A stretch of 64,000 bases of DNA from Phocoena phocoena. Taxonomy: Eukaryota; Chordata; Mammalia; Artiodactyla; Phocoenidae. Positions 36,555-48,789 of this stretch are shown here, piece after piece. Below the pieces are notes generated by a model, which worked only from the letters and a program-made list of their open reading frames with translations, made no database searches and was not told the DNA's origin. Position 1 is the stretch's first letter; every line of letters starts with the position of its first letter. The position numbers and the translations under genes were made by a program. Location: NCBI RefSeq assembly GCF_963924675.1, contig NC_089220.1, positions 55,562,639-55,626,638 on the forward strand. The letters are read 5' to 3'.

Positions 36555-38080
36555 CAGATTAACTATTTACTTTAAAGTCAGCTTGAATTTAGTCCTGTTC
36601 ACACAACTTTTTTTACTATTAATATTAAGAATATTATTTAATTTCATTGACAGCCTATATAGCTGTAAAAAGCATGAATTACTATACCATACATTCTTAT
36701 AAAAATATTAAATAAAATAATATATGTTGAAAAGTATGTAATAAAATGAGTGTTTGATATTCACTTTTTTGACTTGGTGTTAGTACAGTTAAATTATATG
36801 TGAATCAGAACAGTTGCTTGACAATGGCCTCAGTGCTAAGTATTTTGTTTTCCCTCAATCAGTCTCATTTTATCCATTTGGAGTAGAGGGGCTAGAACAA
36901 CCACACAGAGCCTTCCAGAGGCTTTCAGTAAGCAAGGCATCTGGTTGGATAGCAGGTGAGCACCAGGGTTCAAATCTGCACACAAGAGCCTTAAGAAAGT
37001 GGATTAGAGACTGAGCCAAATCAAAGCAGGATGGCCTTAGAGCAATTGCAGCTTCCTAAGTGGTTTTTATATTGTATTTGCATATAGCCCTAGGCAGGAA
37101 TATCATAATTTCAAGGACAAACTAAATATCCTCTTACCTACAATCTGCTTCCGCCAGAGGAATTGCAAAGTGAGGCCAACAGACCATTTCTGCATAATGT
37201 ACATACTTTCATTTAAGAATGTTTGAATGCAGACTTTCTATACACATATTACCTATATAATAAAAATGTATATGGCATGAGTATATGTCATGCATGAATA
37301 TGGCGTTTTAGAAATCTTGAACCCATGCTTCTAGTTCACATAAGCAAGGACTATGAGAGTCATTTGGCAATCTCTGCTCTAACCCATGTTGTCCCTTGCC
37401 ACATGTTCCTACTAATTTCATCGGTGCTCCATAATTTTAGTGTGCACAGTTGACACAGTAACTAATACTCATGAAGAAAGAATTTATTAAGTGACAGGTA
37501 TGTGTTCAGCATTGCTGTGTGCTATATGAAGGAGGTGCAATAAGCACAATCTTCATTTCCTTTTCCTCAAGGTACTCAAATACAAACTGCAGAGGCTCAG
37601 GAAATGTTTTACAGGATAAACTGGAATCTGACTACATTATAAAAGCAGTGAAATCCCCTGCTTCATACTTCTTCCACTTGGCTGAAGTTATTAAACTGCA
37701 AAATTTAAACACGAGAGCATGTAAAGTTTGAAAGAAAACCTAAGATATGTCTTTTTTACCAGTCAGCCATATATAACTTTTAAAAATATTTTAGAGGATA
37801 ATTTTTTCAAAAAGAGTTGTATAGAGTCTTAGTATTAATGAATTTTTCTACTAATTTCTAATAAGTACAGATGAATAAATTCTTTACAGCAAAAGGGATA
37901 AGAATGTTAAGATTAACAAAGGCAGTTGTTCATCAGGACTGAGATTCTTAAACAGGTTTTGCTCTTCTGTTAATCATTGTTCAGCTCTAGAGAGCAAACT
38001 ATCAGAAGCAAAACAGTTCTGTTTGTAAATAAGTCTGGCAAATAGAAGTTAATTATAAACAATATGGCTTTTTTCACAGT
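36555..38080. other. No feature recognised
   Basis: About 1.5 kb of unique DNA. A weak L2/MIR-like string lies near 37480-37560, too degenerate to call. No exon was recognised. Confidence 0.4.
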
Positions 38081-38096
38081 AAGAAATACAATTCAT

Positions 38097-38310
38097 GGGC
38101 TTCCCTGGTGGCGCAGTGGTTGAGAGTCCGCCTGCCGATGCAGGGGACGCGGGTTCGTGCCCCGGTCTGGGAGGATCCCACGTGCCGCGGAGCGGCTGGG
38201 CCCGTGAGCCATGGCCGGTGAGCCTGCGTGTCCGGACCCTGTGCTCCGCAACAGGAGAGGCCACAACAGTGAAAGGCCCGCGTACCACAAAAAAAAAAAA
38301 AAAAAAAAAA
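38097..38310 (+). mobile_element. CHR SINE with 16-bp target-site duplication
   Basis: The best-preserved SINE in the window. Its head is 'gggcttccctggtggcgcag', with an A-box-like motif at 38109-38119 and a B-box-like motif at 38152-38162. The body ends in 'cgcgtaccac' and an A-run of about 23. It is flanked by exact repeats 'aagaaatacaattcat' at 38081-38096 and 38311-38326. The promoter boxes and long pure A-tail suggest a recent insertion. Confidence 0.97.
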
Positions 38311-38504
38311 AAGAAATACAATTCATTATTTTAATCATAGGCTGAGTGTTATATGTGACCATGATGTTCTAATATTATTTTCTTAGATTAATGGTTTATA
38401 ATTTTAAACTACAAAATTTAATCCAATGTCCTATTTCCCTAAATAATTTGAAAATATGCTTTCATAAAAATAACATTAATGTGGTCTTAGCTCCAGTTTA
38501 AAAT

Positions 38505-39390
38505 ATGTTATATATATTACATATCAGATATTGTGCATGGCCCTGTCAGCAAGGAATTTGGAATTTTATAGGAAAGATAGACACATGCAATAATTAAAGT
38601 ATTTTCAAGTTGCAGGAGTACTGAAGAAGTGAGAATGATACATTATTGTTGTGTGAGAACTGAAGAGATTACAGAACAATTATCAGTGAAGGCAGAACAG
38701 GAAAGATAATTACTGACTGGATTTTGAAATGTAACAAGGGTTTACTAGACCTTTGTAGGGTGGTGGTGGTATGTTAAATGCATATGGCACCATATACACA
38801 AAGACGCAGATGGATTATTTAGCATGGCATGTGTGTGAAGCACTAAAATTGTTGGTGTTTTTCAGAACATTAAGAGTAAATGGAGATATAAATGAGTATG
38901 AGTAGAACATAAAATAGGTGACGTAAATAGGAACTAAATCATAGAAGGCCTTGTATATTTCTATTTATACTCTGAAAGTTAGTCTTAATTTGCTAAACTA
39001 GTGGTTTTCATATTTCTAAGTGCATAAAACATCCTTGCACTTCTTTTAAAAATGAAGATTCCTAAGAACTCTGCTACCATCAATTCTTCTCCCCAACTGA
39101 TTCATTTTGGTAGATGGAAGACTCACAGAATTTGAATTTTTAAGGTTTGCACTGGGAGAAAAACTGTTTTAGGCATTAAAAAACATTGAAAGCTGAAAAG
39201 TAGAAGACAGATATTGTCATATTTCTAGCTTTTAGAAGTAGTTTGAGAGCAGTTAGCTCAGGCTGACCGGTGAGGAACTACTGGACAAGTACCAGTGAGC
39301 AATGATGGAGTTTTGAAATGTAATAGTGATTTATGACAAAGGTAGCAATGTAGTGCATTAAGAAATGATGGTCTACTTAATAAATGGTTA
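38505..39390 (+). repeat. Ancient dispersed repeat, family not assigned, split by MER5A-like element
   Basis: The pieces 'agaaggccttgtatatttct' near 38943 and, after 39170, 'ggaactactggacaagtacc' follow in order a common mammalian repeat that I recall but cannot name. The same family appears at 18490-18730. The order is interrupted at 38999-39166 by a MER5A-like transposon. Sense relative to my recalled consensus. Confidence 0.45.
38999..39166 (+). mobile_element. MER5A-like hAT (Charlie-type) DNA transposon
   Basis: The ends are 'tagtggttttca' and 'gagaaaaactg', decayed forms of the MER5A inverted ends (cagtggttctca / gagaaccactg). The middle contains 'ttttaaaaatgaagattcct'. It is non-autonomous and internally deleted, mobilised in the past by a hAT transposase. 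An 8-bp duplication is not clear. Confidence 0.6.
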
Positions 39391-39439
39391 TCAATAAGCA
39401 AAGTAGAGCTCTTATTTTTTGTCTTTTCCACACACAGAA

Positions 39440-41150
39440 TTTTTATCTTACATCAAACACAAAAATCCCAGTTGTATTGAAAACCTAAATTTGATAGGTA
39501 GAACAATAAAACTTCTAGAGGAGAATAACTTTATGACTTTGGTTTAAGTATCAATTTTAAAAATTGTGTATAAAAAGCTTGAAAAGAAAAAAATGATAAA
39601 ATGGACTATGTTAATATGAGTATTTCTTATTCTTTCAAGACTTGATTCAGATAGTGACAGGGCAACCTACAGAGTATGAGAAATTATATTTAATATATAT
39701 ACCCAGAATATATAAATAATTCTTTAAAATAATAAGAAAGAAAACTTTGAGATATGCGTTAAAGACTAACTTTTGAAAAGTGGATATCCAAATGGCCAAC
39801 TAACATATGAAAAGCTGCTCACAACTAAGACAACAGGAAAATGCAAATTAAAACCACAATGTGATACCACTCCATACCCAGTAGAATAGCTAAAATTAAA
39901 AATGATTTAAAAAATTAAATGTGGACAAGGATCTTGAATAATCAGAACTCATATACTACTTGTAGGAATGCAAATTGTTACATCTACTGTGGAAAATTAT
40001 TTAGTTCCATCTCCTAATCTGATAAATGAATACCCTATTAATTCTATCCCTGTTTATACACCCAATGAAAATATATACACAGGTCCAACAATAAACTCTA
40101 TAATATTCACAGAAGCACTTTCATAAGGGCCACAAACTAGATACAATCCAAATTCTAATCCATAGCTGACTTAATAAATTGTGGGACATTCAAAGAATGG
40201 ATACTAAAGTTTCCAATTGTCACATGCTGCCTACAAAACATTCCAAATTTAGTAGATTAAAATAACAAACATGATCACAAGTACTATGAATCAAGAATTG
40301 GAATTGGTTACAGTGAGAATGGATTTTCTCTGTTCTATGATGTGTAGGTCCTCAGCTAGAAAGATTCCAGTAACTGGGAATGACTACGGTGTCTGGGAAT
40401 CAAAAGTTTCTGAAGGCTTCTTCACTCACATGTTTAATGTCTAATTGACATTACTAAGACTATCCTCAACTAGAACCTCTGAATGTGGCTTGTGCTCCTC
40501 TCTGAGCATTTTTGGTTCATTCTAAGAAGGTAGAGTCCCTAGAGAGAGTATTCAAAGAGGTAGTGTTTCAAGAAACCAATGTAAAAGCTAAAAAGTTTCT
40601 TCTGCCTTAACCTTAGAAGTCACAAGTCACACACAATCCCTTAAGCCACAAAGTATTGATTACAAGCAAGGGATTAAGGTCACCCTGATTCAAGGGGAGA
40701 GGAATTAGAATCCATCCTTTGGAATTGGTTAGCCCATTTTACAGAAGACTATGTGGTCTGGGATATACTGCTCTGGCCATCTTTGGAAATGCAATCTATC
40801 ACAAATGCACTGATGTAATTGACAATTCTACCCATCAATATAGATGAATCTTTCAAATGTTATGTTGAGCTAATGAAGCCAGACACAAAAGAGTACATAT
40901 TAAGTAAATCCATTTATATGCAAAATATTAAACCAATTTATACTTCTATATGTCAAGATGGTCGTTACCAAATGGGATAGTGATTGAAAGAGCAACAAAA
41001 TGGTTTCTGAGCTATCACTTATTTTATATTTCTTTTGAGTAGTACGAGTTACAAGGTTGTGCTTATCAAGTGAAAATTCCTCAACTGTTTGCTTATGGTG
41101 TAAGAATTTTTCCCTGTGCATGTATTATACATCAATAAAAACTTAAACTA
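39440..41150 (+). mobile_element. Old L1 (L1M-type), sense, split by an MLT1-type LTR
   Basis: Sense L1 ORF2 C-terminal sequence occupies about 39440-40200 ('aaaaccacaatgtgatacca' near 39850), stops at an LTR, and resumes at about 40785 ('atgaagccagacacaaaaga' near 40874). It finishes at the 3' UTR tail 'catcaataaaaacttaaac' near 41148. The frame is fully decayed. Confidence 0.8.
40205..40780 (-). mobile_element. MaLR solitary LTR (MLT1-type) inside old L1
   Basis: Antisense order of MLT1 parts: near 40230 'tgcctacaaaacattccaaa' for the 3' end, near 40430 'ttcactcacatgtttaatgt', and near 40620 'cacaagtcacacacaatccc'. The 5' end lies near 40775. The flanking old L1 is continuous across it, so it inserted later. 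Confidence 0.65.
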
Positions 41151-41330
41151 AAAAGCAAAACCTTTTCAATTTATTTACATTTAGTATATATGGTCTATGT
41201 CAATATTTTAAGATCATTTAAAATTTTTTTCTCACTTTTTTTTTCACTCATTTCTTTTGTACTTTCATTCATTATACATCTGTACAAAACTTTTACAAAC
41301 AAGCATCCTACCTTGCTAGAAATAATACTT

Positions 41331-43066
41331 GGATTTTCCAAGATGGAAGAGGAGTAGGAGTAGGTAGAGTTTATCTCTCCCCACAAACACATCAAGAATC
41401 CATCTACAAATGGAACAATTCTCACAGAACACCTACTGAACACTAGCAGAGGACCTCAGACACATAAAAGGACAAGAAAAATCCCCATGTAACTGGGTAG
41501 GATGAAAGAAAGAAGAAGGGAAAAGGAAGAGGGGAGGAAACAGGATGGGACCTGAGCCCATGGCGGGGAGCTGGGAGGGGGGAACTGGGGAAGTCCCTCA
41601 CTGGCAGGGAGATCAGTTAGGACAGAAGGGGAGCTTTGGGGGCTCAGAGGAGAGTGCAGAAACCAGTCTGTGGCAGGCAGGACAGACTGAGCCCTACACA
41701 GATGGTCCATGCCACAGCCCTGTGTGCCCCAACCCAAGATGGGTGACTGTGGGTGCGCACGGGTGCTGGGTGCTAGAATGTGGGGTTTGGAGAGCAGACC
41801 TGGGGAGGGGACTGTTGTTGGCTGTGAGGAGACAGCCTGTAGGGATGGGATTCAGGAGCTCCACAACCAGATATGCTCATGGAGGAAGCCCGGACTGCCA
41901 CAGAAGCAAAGCACCATTGCTGAGTGACATGCAAAGGCAGGGCTGCCATTGCAGCCTCTCTCCTCACATGCCAACCCCTGCCTCCACATGCACTATGGAG
42001 AGTTCCCACCAGCTCACACACCCCTGCCATCACCTCCTCCACAGCCCCCCTGACCTGGGCAACCTGCCAGTCCTGATCACTGCCTGATGGGCATGCATAA
42101 TTCAATTGATACCCCAGCATCTCCCGTCTGGGCAGCCTGCTCATATCAATCACCACCTTGGCTCCTTCCTGCCTGACAGTTTCGTGTGCTCCTGCAACCT
42201 CTGGAGCAGACTCCAGTGGGAGGAACACATGCAGAGGTGAGGCAGAAAACCCAGCTGAGCCCCAGGGGCTGTGTGACTAAGGAAGAAGAGTTGAAAACTC
42301 CTTGTGGGTACATGAACAGTGGAGTTACATCTCCACTGATGGCTTCCTATATTCAGCACCTGTGAAACATCTGGAAGGACAAGTGTTCCTGCAGCTGGGA
42401 CAGGTATGGCTTTAGCAGCTGTGGGCTTTGTGAGCACATAAACTTGGGGGTTGGGTCAGGTCAGAGTCTGAGATGCCTCCATAGCTCCCAGAGTGGGTCC
42501 AGGTGCATGACTACTGCAGTCCTGGGACCTGACCTCAGTGGATCTGTGCTGGTGGCCTGGTGAAAGCAATGCCCTAGAGTCACCAGGGCCAATTGCCGGC
42601 ATACCCACAGTTAGGGTGGGACTGAGAGCAGTGCCAGCAACAGTATACTTTGTAAGCCCACACAATGTGTGACATGGGACACAACAGAGCACATTCACAG
42701 GTGAATGGCTTCAGAGGAGGAATACTCAGTGGCTTCTCTCCAGATGGGAGTGCTCCAATCAACCTACCTTGCACCACAGATTACAAACACAGCTAAGAAA
42801 CAGATCTGGGGGCCTCTACTCCAATAACTAGGGAGCAGACACCACCCCTGACAGGGTGGTGACAACCACAGAACAAAGGGGAGGCCCTGCTCAATCTCTA
42901 AGGCAGGCTCTGGTCACCACAACACCAGTCAAACTCCCTATCAAAGGGATAATGGCACAAGCCTCTGGACCAAACTCACCTACAAGGGTGCAGACACAAG
43001 AAGCAAGAGGAACTACAATCCTGCTGCCTGCGGGAAGGAGACCACAAACACAGTAAGTTAGACAAA
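41331..43066 (+). promoter_or_regulatory. L1 5' UTR with internal promoter and YY1-like site
   Basis: L1 transcription starts from an internal RNA polymerase II promoter in the 5' UTR. The element opens with 'ccaagatgg' at 41338-41346, which fits the YY1 site that sets the start position in primate L1. The region is more GC-rich than its surroundings and purine-rich at first. The first 490 bases are also present, in antisense, at 54029-54513. No tandem monomers were seen. Whether it still promotes transcription cannot be told from sequence. Confidence 0.75.
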
Positions 43067-43941
43067 ATGAGACAACAAAGAAACATGTTGCAGAACACGG
43101 AGCCAGATAAAAACATACTAGAACAACTAAACGACAAGGAGATAGGCAATCTATCTGAGGAAGAATTCAGAGTAATGGTAGTAAACATGATCCAAATCTC
43201 AGAAAAAGAATGGAGGCATGGATCAAGAAGAAACAAGAAATGTTTAACAACAACATAGAAGAATTAAGAACAAACAAACAGAGATGAAATATATACTAGA
43301 AGAAATCAATAGGAGAATAACTGAGGCAGAAGAATGGATAAGTGAGCTGGAAGACAGAATGATGGAAATCACTTCTGCAGAACAGAATAAAGAAAAAAGA
43401 ATGAAAAGAAATGAGAACAGTCTCAGAGAACTCTGGGACAACATTAAACACACCAACATTCGAATTATAGGGATCCCAGAAGAAGAGGAAAAAGAGAAAG
43501 GGCCTGAGAAAATATTTGAAGAGATTGTAGTTGGAAACATCCCTAATATGGAAAAGAAAGAGTCACCCAAGTCTAGGAAGCACAGAGCGTCCCATACAGG
43601 ATAAACCCAAGGAGTAACACACTGAGACACATATTAATCAAACTAACAAAAATTAAATACAAAGAAATAATATTAAGAGCAAAGCAACAAATAGCATACA
43701 AGGGAATCACCATAAGATTATCAGCTGATTTTTCAGCAGAAACTCTGCAGGCCAGAAGGGAGTGACATGATATATTTAAAGTGATGAAAGGGAAGAACCT
43801 ACAATGAAGAATACTCTAACCAGCAAGGATCTCATTCAAATTTGATGGAGAAATCAAAAGCTTTATAGACAAGCAAAGGCTAAGAGACTTCAGCACCACC
43901 AAATCAGCTTTACAACAAAAATGCTAAAGGAACTTTACTAG
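43067..43941 (+). pseudogene. L1 ORF1 (RNA-binding protein), broken
   Basis: ORF1 encodes the L1 RNA chaperone: an N-terminal coiled coil for trimerisation, an RRM and a C-terminal domain. The start at 43067 opens a lysine/glutamate-rich N-terminus. A coiled coil and the start of the RRM are best preserved in the open frame 43284-43604, with the hallmark 'R-I-I-G-I-P-E' motif. The C-terminal domain continues in another frame, with the recognisable R-L-S-A-D-F-S-A-E-T-L block near 43715-43750, to a natural stop at 43941. At least three frameshifts and several stops (for example TAG near 43567 and TGA near 43764) prevent translation. The length agrees with other mammalian ORF1 genes. Confidence 0.9.
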
Positions 43942-44344
43942 GCAGGAGGAAAAGAAAAAAAAAAAAAAAAAAAAGAGGCCAAAACTAGAAACAAGAAAAT
44001 AACAAATGGGAAAGTGCTCTGAAGACAAACATAGAGTAAAAGTGGGAAACCATCCAAACACAAATATGATATCAAAACCAACAACTGTGAGGAAATTACA
44101 AATGTAGAAAATGAGAACTGCATTTGAAATTAAGATACCAGAAACTAAAACAAGCTTGTATATGTATGGACTGTTTTATCTAAACCCCATGGGAAATGCA
44201 AACCAAACAACTACAATAGATAAACACACACAAAAGAAAAAGCAACCCAAACACAACACTAAAGATGGTCACCAAACTACAAGAGAATAAAAAAAGGAAG
44301 GGAAGAAAAAAACTTACAGAAACAAATCCAAAACAATTAAGGAA

Positions 44345-47300
44345 ATGGCAACAGGAACAGGCATATTGATAATTACCTTAAATGTAAATGGATTAAATAC
44401 TCCAACCAAAATACAAAGAATGGGTGAACAGATACAAAATCAAGACCCATATATATGCGGTCTACAAGAGGCCCAATTCAGACCTAGGGACACATAAAGA
44501 CTGAAATGAGGGGACGGAAAAAGGTATTCCATGCAAATGGAAATCAAAAGAAAGCTGGAGTAGCAATACTCATATCTAACAAGATAGACTTGAAAATAAA
44601 GACTATTACAAGAGACAAGGAAGGACACTACATAATGATCAAGGGAGCAATACAAGAAGAAGACATAACAATTGTAAATATATAGGAACCCAATGTAGTT
44701 GTACCTCAATACATAAGGCAAATCTTAACAGCCATAAAAGGGGAAATCAACAATAGCATAGTAATAGTGGGGGACTTTAACACCCCACTTACACCAATGG
44801 ACAGAACATCCAGAGAGAAAATTAATAAGGAAACACAAGCCTTAAATGACACATTAGACAAGATGGACTTAATTGATATTTATAGAGCATTCCATCCAAA
44901 AGCAGCAGAATGCACTTTCTTCTCAAGTGCACAAGGAACACATCTTGGGTCACAAATTGAGCCTCAGTAAATTTAAGAAAACTGAAATCATATCACACAT
45001 GTTTTCCAACTACAATGCTATACAGGGAAAAACTACTGTAAAAAAACACAAACACGTGGAGGCTACACAATATGTTACTAAATGGATCATTGAAGAAATC
45101 AAAGAAGAAAGCAAAAAATACCTAGAGACAAATGACAACAAAAACATGATGATCCAAAACCCATGGGATGCAGCAAAAGCAGTTCTAAGAGGGAAGTTTA
45201 TAGCAATACACTCCTACCTCAAGAAACAAGAAAAATCTCAAATAAACAACCTAACATGATACCTAAAGCAACTAGAGAAAGAAGAACAAACAAAACCCAA
45301 AGTTAGTAGAAGGAAAGAAATCATAAAGATCAGAGTAGAAATAAATGAAATAGAGATGAAGAAAACAATAGTAAAGCTCAATGAAACTAAAAGCTGGTTC
45401 TTTGAGAAGATAAATAAATTGATAAATCTTTAGCAAGACTCATCAAGAAAAAAAGGAGAGGACTCAAATCTAAGTTAGAAATGAAAAGGAGAAGTTACAT
45501 TGGACACCACAGAAATATAAAGGATCATAAGTGAACACTACAAGCAACTATACACCAATAAAATGCACAAGCTAGAAGTGGACAAATTCTTAGAAAGATG
45601 CAACCTTCCAAGACTGAACCAGGAAGAAATAGAAAATATGAACAGACCAATCACAAGTATTGAAATTGACACTGTGATTAAAAATCCGCCAACAAACAAA
45701 AGTGCAGGACAGGATGGACTAAATGTTTGGTCTCTAAAACATTGAGAGAAGAGTTAACCCCTACCCATCTGAAACTCTTCCAAAAAATTGCAGAGGAAGA
45801 AACACTCCCAAGCTCATTCTACAAGGCCACCATCACCCTGATGCCAAAACCAAAGATGTCACAATAAAAGAAAACTACAGGCCAATATCACTGATGAACA
45901 TAGATGCAAAAATCCTCAACAAAATGCTAGCAAACAAAATCCAACATCACATTAAAAGGATCATACACAATGATCAAGTGGGATTTACCCCAGGGATGTA
46001 AGGATTCTTCAATATACACAAATCAATCAATGTGATACACCACATTAACAAATTGAAGAATAAAAACCATATAATAATCTCAATGGATGCAGAAAAAGCT
46101 TTTGACAAATTTCAACACCCATTTATCATAAACACTCTCCAGATAGTGGGCATAGAGGGACCCTACCTCAACATAATAAAGACCATATATGACAAACCCA
46201 CAGCCAACATTATTCTCAATGGTGAAAAACTGAAACCATTTCCTCTAAGATGAGGAACAAGACAAGGATGTCCACTCTCACCACTATCATTCAACATAAT
46301 TTTGGAAGTCCTAGACACAGCAATCAGAGAAGGAGAAGAAATAAAGGAATCCAAATTGGAAAAGAAAAAGTAAAACTGTCACTCTTTGCAGATGACATGA
46401 TATTATACACAGAAAATCCCAAAGATGCTACCAGAAAACTACTAGAGTACATCAATGAATTTGGTAAAGTTACCACATACAAAATTAATGCACAGAAATC
46501 TCTTGCATTCCTATACACTAACAACAAAATATCAGAAAGAGAAATCAAGGAAACAATCCCATTTACCACTGCATCAAAAAGAATAAAATACTAGTAATAA
46601 ACCTACCTAAGGAGGCAAAAGACCTGTACTCAGAAAAATATAAGATACTGATGAAAGAAATAAAAGACCACAGAAAAGATGGAGAGATATACGGTGTTCT
46701 TGGATTGGAAAAACCAACATGGTGAAAATGACTATACTATCCAAAGCAATCTTCAGATTAATGCAATCCCTATTGAATTACCAATGGCATTTTTCACAGA
46801 ATTAGGGTAAAAATTTTACAATTTGTATGGAAATACAAAAGACCATGAATAACAAAAGCAATATTGAGAAAGAAAAACGGAGCTGGAAGAATCTGGATCC
46901 CTGACATCAGACTATATTACAAAGCAACAGTAATCAAGATAGTATGGTACTGGCACAAGAACAGAAATATAGATCAATGGAACAGGACAGAAAGTCCAGA
47001 GCACCTTTGGTCATCTAATCTATTACAAAGCAGACAAGAATACATAATGGAGAAAAGAGAGCCTCTTCAATAAGTGGTGCTGGGAAAACTGGACAGCCAC
47101 ACATAAACTAATGAAATGAGAACACTCCCTAACACCATATACAAAAACAAACTCAAAATGGATTAAAGACCTAAATGTAAGCCCAGATACTGTAAAACTC
47201 CTAGAGGAAAACATAGGCAGACATCTTTGACATAAATCACAGCAATATCTTTTTTGATTCACCTCCTGGAGTAATGGAAATAAAAACAAAAATAAACAAG

Positions 47301-48127
47301 TGTGACTTCATGAAACTTAAAATCTTTTGCACAACAAAGGACACTATAAACCAGATGAAAAGACAGCCTTCAGAATGGGAGAAAATATTTGCAAACAAAG
47401 CAACTGACAAGGGATTAATCTCCAAAATATACAAATAGCTCATGCAGCTCAAATTGAAAAAACAAACAACCCAATCAAAACATGGGTAAAAGATCTAAAT
47501 AGACATTTCTCCAAGAAGACATACAGGTGGCTAAAAAGTACATGAAAAGATGCTCAACATCACTAATTATTAGGGAAATGCAAGTCAAAACTACAGTGAG
47601 GTATCAGCTCACACTGGTCAGAATGGCCATCATCAAAAAAATCTACAAACAATAAATGCTGGAGAGGGTGTGGAGAGAAGGGAACCCTCCTACATTATTG
47701 GTGGGAATGTAACTTGGTACAGCCACTATGGAGAACAGTATGGAGGTTCCTTAAAAAACTAAATATAGAGCTACCATATGATCTAGCAATCCCACTTCTG
47801 GGCACATATCCTGAGAAAACCATAATTCGAAAGCATACATGCACCCCAATATTCATTGCAGCACTACTTACAATAGCTGGGACACAGAAACAATCTAAAT
47901 ATCCATCAACAGAGGAGTGGATAAGAAGATGTGATACATATATACAATGGAATATTACTCAGTCATAAAAAAGAACAAAATAATGCCATTTGCAGCAATA
48001 TGGAAGGACCCAGAGATTGTCATACTGAATGAAGTAAGTCAGACACAGAGAGACAAATATATGCTATCACTCATATGTGAAATTTTAAAAAGGGTACAAA
48101 TGAACTTATCTATAAAACAGAAATAGA
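44345..48127 (+). pseudogene. L1 ORF2 (endonuclease/reverse transcriptase), broken
   Basis: The start at 44345 begins with the expected N-terminus and the L-N-V-N-G-L-N block of the apurinic-like endonuclease. The active-site glutamate (L-Q-E) and the G-D-F-N block at about 44770 are present. A small frameshifting deletion near 44943 removes the segment carrying the D-H pair of the catalytic S-x-I-D-H-I-L-G motif. The RT domain keeps F-A-D-D at 46385-46396. Open pieces occur at 44767-44970, 44873-45259, 45563-45745, 46032-46253, 46250-46594, 46864-47073 and 47714-47968, in shifting frames. The end is placed by homology. The copy is inactive. Confidence 0.92.
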
Positions 48128-48439
48128 GTTACAGATGTACAAAACAACGTTATGGTTACCAAGAGGTAAGGTGGGAGAAGGATAAATTAGGACATTGGGA
48201 TTGACACATACACACTACCATATATAAAATAGATTAATAAGAACCTGCTGTATAATAGTACAGGGAACTCTACTCAATACTCTGTAATGACCTATATGGG
48301 AATAGAACCTAAAAAACAGTGGATATATATCTAACTGACTCACTTGGCTGTATACTTGAAACTAAAATAACATTGTAAATCAACTATACTGCAATAAAAA
48401 TTAAAAACAAAACAAAATAAATAAACTAATAATACTTGT

Positions 48440-48785
48440 AAAAATAATGCTGGTATAATTGCTCATTGTTTACTTATCACAGAATAACTTATTTCCAGAA
48501 GTAAAGTTAGGCTCACCATTATGAGATTCTCTTTGTTAAAAGTAATAAAATTTATTGAAAAAGACGTGAAGAATTACAATACATGAAACAATTTTTATCT
48601 TGTTACATTATTTATACATACATGGAAATAGCCATTTCCCCTAGAAATTTAGAACTTGTCATTTTTTTTCCTAATAGATTAGATACTTTTTCTCAGACCC
48701 ACATCTAATGCATCAGGAAATCCTTTCCTTTCCATTTTTGCTTTAATACATATCCAGAATTCAACCATTCCCAACCACCTCCACT
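48440..48785. other. No feature recognised
   Basis: AT-rich unique DNA between the L1 and an L2. Confidence 0.4.
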
Positions 48786-48789
48786 GTTA

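Larger units (their letters stand above)
41331..48427 (+). mobile_element. Near full-length L1 with 11-bp target-site duplication
   Basis: The element is bounded by 'aataatacttg' at 41321-41331 and 48428-48438, with one base of overlap uncertainty at the left edge. It contains a 5' UTR of about 1.7 kb, ORF1, a short inter-ORF region with an A-run (about 43954-43974), ORF2, a 3' UTR and an A-rich tail. At about 7.1 kb it is the only copy here with all parts. Both ORFs are broken, so it is a fossil and not an active source. Its 3' UTR is of the 'caactatactgcaataaaa' type, unlike the elements at 33114 and 51503. Confidence 0.95.

Noticed and set aside
38097..38170. tRNA gene
   Set aside because: The head resembles a tRNA with A and B boxes, but it is the SINE promoter; the cloverleaf is degenerate and continues into the SINE body.
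38049..38362. Proline/arginine-rich frames at 38 kb
   Set aside because: Translations of the CHR SINE, including poly-phenylalanine or poly-lysine from its A-tail.
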